Below, piece by piece: positions 59,045 through 64,000 of a stretch of DNA of 64,000 nucleotides. Position 1 is the stretch's first letter, and every line of letters begins with the position of its first letter. Position numbers and translations under genes: made by a program. The notes under the pieces were generated by a model. That model was given only the letters and a program-made list of their open reading frames with translations. It was not told the origin of the DNA and did not search any database. This DNA comes from Candidatus Saccharibacteria bacterium RIFCSPHIGHO2_12_FULL_44_22 (GTDB lineage Bacteria > Patescibacteriota > Saccharimonadia > Saccharimonadales > Saccharimonadaceae), in assembly GCA_001790515.1 (NCBI GenBank), contig MGCS01000002.1:137243-201242 (forward strand). The letters run 5' to 3'.

Positions 59045-59713
59045 TCAGTCGAGAGGTTGACGACTGATTGTCGCCATCCAAACCTTCGTCGCTCCTGCGG
59101 CTTTTAGAGCGGCTGCGGCATAATTAACCGTCGCACCGGTTGTTACAACATCATCAATAAGTAAATAGGTTATATCCGGATCGAGCGGGCGACAGCAGAT
59201 AAATGCCGCTTTCGCTTGCTTGATACGCACAGAACGGGTTGCGTCACGCTGTTTGGTTGATGTCTGGCGTTCAAGATCAGTCGAAACAGAGATACCGCGA
59301 AGTTTACTGAGTGTTTTCGCCATAAGAAGCATATGATCATACCCACGCTGTCGGATATGCAACGAAACCGTCGGCACGGGGACGACTACCGTAGTACTGG
59401 GAAGCTGGGGTAGTCGCTTATCAAGAAGTCGGGCAAGATTGTGGTGGGCGGCTTTGGCATTTGTAAATTTGTAGTGTCCGATAAGATGTTGTAGAGTATC
59501 GTGTCGACGACCCACACACCATGCTCGATCATAGGCGACACGACACCTCTGGCAAACACCTTTGGCGCTTGCAAGCTGACGATCGCAGTTGACGCAGGTC
59601 TCAAATGGCTCTGAAATGATGTCATATTCACAATTAGAGCATAATAAGGTACCTATTTTTCCACATCCACAACAGTGGTGTGGAGCAACAAAACCGAGGA
59701 GTCTATCTATCAT
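59045..59713 (-). CDS. ComF-family phosphoribosyltransferase-like protein
   Basis: 222 residues. An N-terminal double zinc ribbon (CCGCG..., LCSNC, CVNC, CQRC; about 13-57) is followed by VVVPVP...RQRGYDH (about 110-127) and the PRPP-type loop YLLIDDVVTTGAT (about 180-192). This is the ComFC/ComF layout associated with natural DNA uptake. It could link to the type IV pilus or secretion machinery in this phylum. Stops with TGA. The -10 is TATAAT within a leader of about 36 nt. Confidence 0.9.
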   Translation of the reverse strand: MIDRLLGFVAPHHCCGCGKIGTLLCSNCEYDIISEPFETCVNCDRQLASAKGVCQRCRVAYDRAWCVGRRHDTLQHLIGHYKFTNAKAAHHNLARLLDKRLPQLPSTTVVVPVPTVSLHIRQRGYDHMLLMAKTLSKLRGISVSTDLERQTSTKQRDATRSVRIKQAKAAFICCRPLDPDITYLLIDDVVTTGATVNYAAAALKAAGATKVWMATISRQPLD

Positions 59714-59744
59714 TGTATTATTTACGTTTAACCGTACCCTTTAG

Positions 59745-59773
59745 TTGATTATAGCGCACATATTGGTTATACT
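59745..59773 (+). promoter_or_regulatory. hsp20 promoter
   Basis: TTGATT (59745-59750), 17 nt, TATACT (59768-59773) upstream of the small heat-shock gene. A divergent TATAAT for comF overlaps. No CIRCE is present. Confidence 0.7.
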
Positions 59774-59820
59774 GTAGAAGACTATTTGTCAAGAGAGCCT
59801 AGAGAAAAGTGGAGGATACC

Positions 59821-60282
59821 ATGGCCCGAAAGCAAAATGATGATCTATTGATCGAAGATGAATTAGCCGCGGCGTTTTTGAACGACGACGACTTGTCACA
59901 GTCACAAGTACCACAAGCACCCGTCATGGACGATGCTGATGTTGCCGAGGATGACTTTCCAGGTCAATTAGCCGTAGACGTGTATGAAACCACAGAACGA
60001 CTTGTCGTAAAAGCGCGTACAGCCGGCGTGAACAAAGAAGAGCTTGATGTAAGCATCAGTGATGGCATTTTGACTATTAGCGGCACGCTAAGTAGCGGAG
60101 ACGACACTGACGCAATCAACTGGCACATCCAAGAATGTTACTGGGGCGAGTTTAGCCGAACTCTTGCACTGCCTGTTGCAGTCAAGGAAGATGAGGTTGA
60201 GGCAGTACTGAAAGATGGCGTGCTGACTATCTCATTCACAAAGGTGAAGCAAGAACAAGCAAAGAAGATTCAAGTCCTCTAG
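59821..60282 (+). CDS. Small heat-shock protein, Hsp20 family
   Basis: 153 residues. An acidic N-terminal arm (1-45) is followed by the alpha-crystallin domain: DVYETTERLVVKARTAGVNKEEL (about 54-76), DGILTISG near 84, and VLKDGVLTISF near 137, with a C-terminal KIQVL. A holdase that binds unfolding proteins. GTGGAGGATACC ribosome site fixes the ATG at 59821 and not at 59809. Confidence 0.93.
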   Translation: MARKQNDDLLIEDELAAAFLNDDDLSQSQVPQAPVMDDADVAEDDFPGQLAVDVYETTERLVVKARTAGVNKEELDVSISDGILTISGTLSSGDDTDAINWHIQECYWGEFSRTLALPVAVKEDEVEAVLKDGVLTISFTKVKQEQAKKIQVL

Positions 60283-60319
60283 CAAAACCAGTGAGGTTAG
60301 TAGGAAATGTGAATAATCT

Positions 60320-60350
60320 AAACGACCCCGGTGTTATGCCGGGGTCGTTT
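60320..60350 (+). terminator. Terminator after hsp20
   Basis: AAACGACCCCGG and CCGGGGTCGTTT form a 12-bp stem with a 7-nt loop. Confidence 0.85.
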
Positions 60351-60399
60351 AATAGGAGTAGGATGGTCTGAAGTTTTGAGTAGAGAATCATCGTGTAAT

Positions 60400-60429
60400 A
60401 AAATACCGCTCCCTAAAGAGCGGTATTTT
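60400..60429 (-). terminator. Terminator of the VirB2-like operon
   Basis: AAAATACCGCT and AGCGGTATTTT form an 11-bp stem 15 nt past the minus-strand stop at 60444. Confidence 0.85.
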
Positions 60430-60443
60430 AAGAATTCTTCTGT

Positions 60444-60854
60444 CTATTGTCCGTTTGCAGAGAGGTTCGTAATAACGAAACGAACAACTGCGTAGGCGAT
60501 CAGTGAGATCACGATACCGACGATTGCATAGAGGATTGTACTCTTTGCACTCTGGACAGCAGACGAATCACCACCAGATACGACGTAGCGAATACCACCG
60601 ACAACCAGCATAATCACACTAATTGCACCCACAAGGAAGAGTAGGACATTGGTGATTGTCGTAAAGACACCAGTATCACCGTCAAGCGATTCTTGCTGAT
60701 CTTCGCTTTTTGCTGTGTTTGCACCTTCACTAATTGTCATCTGAGCTGCGTTTGCCGTTGCTGGCTGGAAAGTTGTCGTAAATACACTCAATCCAAGAAC
60801 AAGCACGGGAAGAGCAAGGAGCCCTAGCATCGTTTTTTTAATATTTTTTTTCAT
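60444..60854 (-). CDS. VirB2/TrbC-like two-helix membrane protein 1
   Basis: Start at 60854 (AAAGGGA upstream). 136 residues. A signal peptide (MKKNIKK then LLALPVLVLGLSVF, ending near ANAAQ) is followed by a Ser/Glu/Asp-rich ectodomain (about 45 residues) and two membrane helices linked by GGIRYVVSGGDSSAV, with KSTILYAIVGIVISLIAYAVV after. This is the VirB2/TrbC pilin fold of type IV secretion systems. Last of six similar genes on the minus strand. Confidence 0.85.
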   Translation of the reverse strand: MKKNIKKTMLGLLALPVLVLGLSVFTTTFQPATANAAQMTISEGANTAKSEDQQESLDGDTGVFTTITNVLLFLVGAISVIMLVVGGIRYVVSGGDSSAVQSAKSTILYAIVGIVISLIAYAVVRFVITNLSANGQ

Positions 60855-60930
60855 TTGTTTTGTCCCTTTCGTTGGAATTATCCTACTAATGTTATACCAA
60901 ACTCTTTGGGTTTTGTTAATACCCCGTAGT

Positions 60931-61317
60931 TTACCTTGCACTGAACTGCGTAATGACGAAACTGACAATCGCGTAAGCAATCAGTGCCACAATCAGTCCA
61001 ATAACAGAGTAGAGGATCGTGTCTTTGGCTGCTTTTGTACTACTGGCATCACCGTTGCTAGTGACATAACGAATACCACCAATAACGATCATGATGACCG
61101 CGATTGCACCTAGCAGAAACATCATGACATTGACGACATTTCGCAAACCTCTATTAAACCCATCGTCACCCGTTTCGGTCGATCCTGCATCTGTTGTACC
61201 CTGGCGTATGCTTTCGACTGGTGACACTGCGCTCGTCGTCGACACTACTGGTGTTGCTACAGAACCGATTCCCACCAAACCGATAAATGCCATCGTTATC
61301 AATAATAATTTTTTCAT
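60931..61317 (-). CDS. VirB2/TrbC-like two-helix membrane protein 2
   Basis: 128 residues. Signal peptide (MKKLLLITMAFIGLVG, cleavage near TSA). The short ectodomain is Thr/Gly/Asp-rich. The helix pair is joined by GGIRYVTSNGDASSTKAAKD, and the second helix begins TILYSVIGL. GGAGGAACT precedes the ATG. The loop sequence is nearly identical to that of the 61328 and 61841 products, which shows recent tandem duplication. Confidence 0.87.
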   Translation of the reverse strand: MKKLLLITMAFIGLVGIGSVATPVVSTTSAVSPVESIRQGTTDAGSTETGDDGFNRGLRNVVNVMMFLLGAIAVIMIVIGGIRYVTSNGDASSTKAAKDTILYSVIGLIVALIAYAIVSFVITQFSAR

Positions 61318-61327
61318 AGTTCCTCCA

Positions 61328-61834
61328 TTATTTCGTAAATGCTTCTAATGTAAAGCTGACAATTGCATATGCCATGATTGCCACCACCAATCCAATGACC
61401 GCATAAAGGATCGTGTCTTTGGCTGCTTTTGTCTGGCTAGAGTCACCGTTACTGGTAGTGTAGCGAATACCACCAATGATAATCATGATGACCGCGATTG
61501 CACCCAAAATGACAAATAGGGCAGTGATGACATTTTGCGTTAGCGTACTAACCTCATCTGTCTGCACCGCTCCACACAATGAGGATGAAGATCCACCGCC
61601 TCCACCAGCACCATTGTTTGCACCTGCCGCGCCGCCAGCACCTCCGGTACCACCGTTCAGTCCGGTTCCGGCACCGCCACCAGCAGCGCCAGTGCCACCG
61701 CCTGACGTCCCACAATCTGCACCACTAAACACGTCAATCGCACTAGCAGTTGACGTCACTAGTGGCGTAGCGGCAACACCGATAACGACAAATGCTCCGA
61801 TTAGTAAATAATGTATCTGTTTTTTCATAATCAT
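61328..61834 (-). CDS. VirB2/TrbC-like protein 3 with glycine-rich ectodomain
   Basis: 168 residues. Start at 61834, or at 61828 if AAGGAT is the ribosome site. Signal peptide, then a Gly/Ala-rich low-complexity ectodomain of about 55 residues bounded by two cysteines (ADCGTSGG and SSLCGAVQ) that may form a disulfide. The conserved helix pair with GGIRYTTSNGDSSQTKAAKD follows. Confidence 0.85.
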   Translation of the reverse strand: MIMKKQIHYLLIGAFVVIGVAATPLVTSTASAIDVFSGADCGTSGGGTGAAGGGAGTGLNGGTGGAGGAAGANNGAGGGGGSSSSLCGAVQTDEVSTLTQNVITALFVILGAIAVIMIIIGGIRYTTSNGDSSQTKAAKDTILYAVIGLVVAIMAYAIVSFTLEAFTK

Positions 61835-61840
61835 ATCCTT

Positions 61841-62149
61841 TTATGCAACATTCTTTATTACAAAATCAGTTATCGCTGCCGCCATAATAATAACGACAAG
61901 GCCGACGACGGCGTAGAGTATGGTATTTTTTGAAGACTTAGTCTTTGCGGCATCGCCATTACTTGTCGTATAGCGAATACCTCCGACAATGATAACGATG
62001 ACCGCGACTATACCAGCAGCTACGTAGACTTGCGTCAGAACGCTCTCTATGCCGGCACCACTTACCTCAGTAGGAGCATTCTGTAGATTGAGATCAGTCT
62101 CGGGATTAATTGTGATAGTTTGTGCGAACTTTGATAGATAGTTAAACAT
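61841..62149 (-). CDS. VirB2/TrbC-like protein 4, no signal peptide
   Basis: 102 residues. The shortest member. It lacks an obvious signal peptide and has about 45 N-terminal residues before the helix pair (VAAGIVAVIVIIVGGIRYTTSNGDAAKTKSSKN, split around residue 60). Possibly inserted by its first helix or a divergent subunit. Confidence 0.82.
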   Translation of the reverse strand: MFNYLSKFAQTITINPETDLNLQNAPTEVSGAGIESVLTQVYVAAGIVAVIVIIVGGIRYTTSNGDAAKTKSSKNTILYAVVGLVVIIMAAAITDFVIKNVA

Positions 62150-62152
62150 ATT

Positions 62153-62593
62153 TTAGATAGCTCCTGCGACAAACTTAACAATCGCAATAGAGAAGATTGA
62201 AATGACGAGACCAATGACTGCGTTTAGTATTGTTTTTTTGGCAGCCGACGTACCGTTTGCGTTGTCGCCAGAAATCATGTACTTGAACCCACCAACGATA
62301 ATAAATATGAGTGATACGTATCCAACGACGTAAAGGAGCATGGTGACAATATTCATCGCGATAATCGTTACGAATTTTGGAATACCACCAACTTCGTTAG
62401 GCGACTTGATGCTATTATCCTCGCAGATACCACCATCATACCAATGAGGGAATATAATACCCGTGTCACACGCCGCCGCAGACACACTCGTTGATTGCGT
62501 TGCAGCAACACCGAATGATGCCGTGAATACCATCGCCAGCGTTGCAAATGCTATACCGACCGATTTAAACGTTGTCATCGTTTTTTGAATCAT
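62153..62593 (-). CDS. VirB2/TrbC-like protein 5
   Basis: 146 residues. Signal peptide (SVGIAFATLAMVFTASFGVAA, cleavage near VSAAA). The ectodomain has two cysteines (AACDTG and GGICEDN), followed by the helix pair with GGFKYMISGDNANGTSAAKK and TILNAVIGL. It diverges from proteins 1-4 in the loop but keeps KYM.SGD and KKTIL. Confidence 0.84.
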   Translation of the reverse strand: MIQKTMTTFKSVGIAFATLAMVFTASFGVAATQSTSVSAAACDTGIIFPHWYDGGICEDNSIKSPNEVGGIPKFVTIIAMNIVTMLLYVVGYVSLIFIIVGGFKYMISGDNANGTSAAKKTILNAVIGLVISIFSIAIVKFVAGAI

Positions 62594-62602
62594 ATCTTCA
62601 TC

Positions 62603-63577
62603 CTATCCGAATACGCTACCTGGAATCAACCAGTTAATAATTGCGACCATAAATCCATACAGTAAGATACCAATCAACACGTTACGAATCACTTCAATCG
62701 CTTTTTGTGTTTGACCAGAGTTGTCTTGGGCACTTGCATACATAACTGCACCATAAGCAATGCCGCCGACAGCTACAATACCAATCATGACCGTGAGGAT
62801 CTGTAGTACCTGTTTAAGGACGTTGCCAAGTGCCGTAATGCCTTCGCCATCGCAGCTGATTAGATTAGTGCGCGCTCCGCCACATGAACCTGTACCTTGA
62901 GTAGGTCCACCGCCACCGCCACCCGAAATCGGTGCATTTTTTTGACCATCCTCACAAGCCTCTTTTGCTTTTGGATCTGTAAACGTATCGCAACTCGAGC
63001 CTTCACGTCCAGCTTGACAAGCTGCTTTTTGTGCGGTCATATTTTCAAGTCCGGTACTAACATACTTCTTTTCGCAATAAGCTAGGTTTGCGTTTGCACT
63101 CGTAGCTATCGTAGGATTAGCTCCCTTTGTATAGACATCTTTAGTACATTGCCTTGCGCCAGGTCCTGGTTTCTCGTCGGCTCCGCATGTACCCGCGTTG
63201 CCAAGCGTTCGTGTTTCGGTAGTTTTCGTCCAACACGAATTGTCGGATGCGTGATATTCCTGTCCAGTTGGGCAGGAGAATGAGGCTGGCTGGCCGTCGT
63301 CGTTTGTTGGGGCACTGTTGGTTCTTTCGAGCTTAGTACAGGTCAATGCGCCAGACGCATTGCGCCCAGGCGTCTCACCGGATGCACAGGTGCCGGCATT
63401 ACCTGATTTTGTCGTTGTTGTCTTTTTCCAGCATGAGTTATCAGAGGAGTGAAATTCTTCATCTGCTGCAGGGCACTTATAGGCCAGCGCCGTATCGCTC
63501 AACAGTGCAGAGCCAGCAAAAGAGGATGCTACAAACAGGAATGCAAGAAGTGTATTTTTTATTTGTTTTATGTTCAT
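62603..63577 (-). CDS. Cys-rich ectodomain protein with VirB2-like helix pair
   Basis: Start at 63577. The longer frame would include the -10 region. 324 residues. After a signal peptide (to about DTALAY) come two tandem Cys repeats of about 60 residues, each with (F/Y)H(S/A)SDNSCW.KTT and GNAGTC (about 36-90 and 95-145). A third Cys-containing region, a Gly-rich linker and a C-terminal helix pair (LTVMIGIVAVGGIAYGAVMYAS and NVLIGILLYGFMVAIINW) follow. First gene of the operon and its most elaborate ectodomain. It may be a tip or adhesive subunit. Confidence 0.82.
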   Translation of the reverse strand: MNIKQIKNTLLAFLFVASSFAGSALLSDTALAYKCPAADEEFHSSDNSCWKKTTTTKSGNAGTCASGETPGRNASGALTCTKLERTNSAPTNDDGQPASFSCPTGQEYHASDNSCWTKTTETRTLGNAGTCGADEKPGPGARQCTKDVYTKGANPTIATSANANLAYCEKKYVSTGLENMTAQKAACQAGREGSSCDTFTDPKAKEACEDGQKNAPISGGGGGGPTQGTGSCGGARTNLISCDGEGITALGNVLKQVLQILTVMIGIVAVGGIAYGAVMYASAQDNSGQTQKAIEVIRNVLIGILLYGFMVAIINWLIPGSVFG

Positions 63578-63685
63578 ATCTACTACATAAAATACAATAC
63601 CAGGCATATAAACACAAGTGGATAGGGGATTGTTCAAAACTGTTATTGACAGCATAAGAGGCATAGCCGATACTTTATACTAGTT

Positions 63686-64000
63686 ATGCTAAATGCCCGG
63701 CCATCATATCTGGTCCGATTAGTCCGCTCAATGAGTAAAAAGGTGGGTGTTTTTGCTATTGTTGCGCTACTTTCCATATCGGCAAGTGCTGTTGGACCCC
63801 TTAACGCGACCGTAAACGCACAGCCAACGCTAGGCGGAACATCTGGACTATCGTCGGGCTATGGATCAACATCATCAACTTGCGCAATAGAGACCGTTGG
63901 CTGGGTAATATGTCCGATCATGCGGTCTATTGCACTCCTGGCCGATTACGGCTTTGCATTTATTAATCAGAATTTCTTACGCGTTGAATACGATTTGACC
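63686..64000 (+). CDS. N-terminal part of a VirB6/TrbL-like membrane protein, truncated by window end
   Basis: An open frame of 105 codons starts at ATG 63686 and runs off the end. TATACT lies 4 nt upstream, and TTGACA (63644-63649) with GATACT (63667-63672) is an alternative pair. So it is leaderless or nearly so. Residues 16-36 form a signal-like helix (VGVFAIVALLSISASAVG), then a Ser/Gly linker, and CAIETVGWVICPIMRSIALLADYGFAF, the type of start seen in VirB6/TrbL-like subunits of type IV secretion in this phylum. Assignment is by context and pattern only. It diverges from the VirB2-like operon. Confidence 0.65.
   Translation, partial: MLNARPSYLVRLVRSMSKKVGVFAIVALLSISASAVGPLNATVNAQPTLGGTSGLSSGYGSTSSTCAIETVGWVICPIMRSIALLADYGFAFINQNFLRVEYDLT

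Noticed and set aside
1-64000. CRISPR array
   Set aside because: No series of regularly spaced direct repeats was seen anywhere, and no cas-like gene.
1-64000. Alternative genetic code (TGA as glycine, as in Gracilibacteria)
   Set aside because: TGA ends real genes at family-consistent positions (for example 59045 and 46262), and no conserved gene contains an in-frame TGA.

Overview
The window reads as a chromosomal segment of a Patescibacteria (Candidate Phyla Radiation) member, most likely Saccharibacteria (TM7). This is inferred from the gene set: an array of VirB2/TrbC-like two-helix membrane proteins, two FemAB-type peptidoglycan-bridge transferases, a MurE-like ligase, a tyrosine-less class I ribonucleotide reductase, a stand-alone bifunctional PGI/PMI, and many large orphan proteins among compact housekeeping genes. 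TGA is used as a stop (for example at the ends of the comF-like gene and the 46262 gene), so this is genetic code 11 and not the Gracilibacteria code. There is no rRNA and no CRISPR array.

Layout. 1-5340: two small ORFans, argS, two orphan genes, pyrG. 5414-9297: a large glycine-rich membrane orphan, zwf and a YecM-like VOC gene. 9363-13412: the ribonucleotide reductase operon nrdA / 58-residue ORF / nrdB under NrdR-type boxes. 13412-18482: a membrane protein, a membrane-fused spermidine-synthase-like enzyme, and an 803-residue protein with helical repeats. 18626-21340: tRNA-Ser(GGA), a dispersed structured repeat, and a MacB-type ABC transporter. 21425-31350: PGI/PMI, an LPXTG-like surface protein, orphan genes, the CIRCE-controlled groES-small ORF-groEL operon, and a phosphohexomutase domain without its serine loop. 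31435-36560: two FemAB genes, the second copy of the structured repeat, and valS. 36643-46906: two phage-tail-spike-like beta-helix proteins, tsaD, a GH13 glucosidase, a candidate ncRNA and a secreted SGNH hydrolase. 47015-53875: MurE-like ligase, rlmH, HIT, small membrane proteins, tRNA-Ser(CGA) and tRNA-Arg(GCG). 53960-59000: two tRNA-Ser genes flanking an atypical, partly high-GC island. 59045-64000: comF-like, hsp20, and six VirB2-like genes divergent from a partial VirB6-like gene.

Two promoter styles dominate. Many housekeeping genes have a -10 hexamer about 6-9 nt before the ATG, which predicts leaderless mRNAs. A separate group of nine orphan genes has near-consensus TTGAC(A/T)-N16/17-TATAAT promoters, often with TGC before the -10, and A-rich leaders containing AAACAAA.

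Functionally the segment covers nucleotide synthesis (PyrG, NrdAB), translation (ArgS, ValS, TsaD, RlmH, tRNAs), protein folding (GroESL, Hsp20), sugar phosphate flow (Zwf, PGI/PMI, GH13), cell wall and surface (Mur ligase, FemAB, LPXTG-like and spike-like proteins) and DNA or protein transfer (ComF-like, type IV secretion-like genes). The most unusual observations are the split ribonucleotide reductase tail, the two covarying structured repeats, the membrane microprotein inside groESL, the orphan-gene promoter group and the VirB2-like array.
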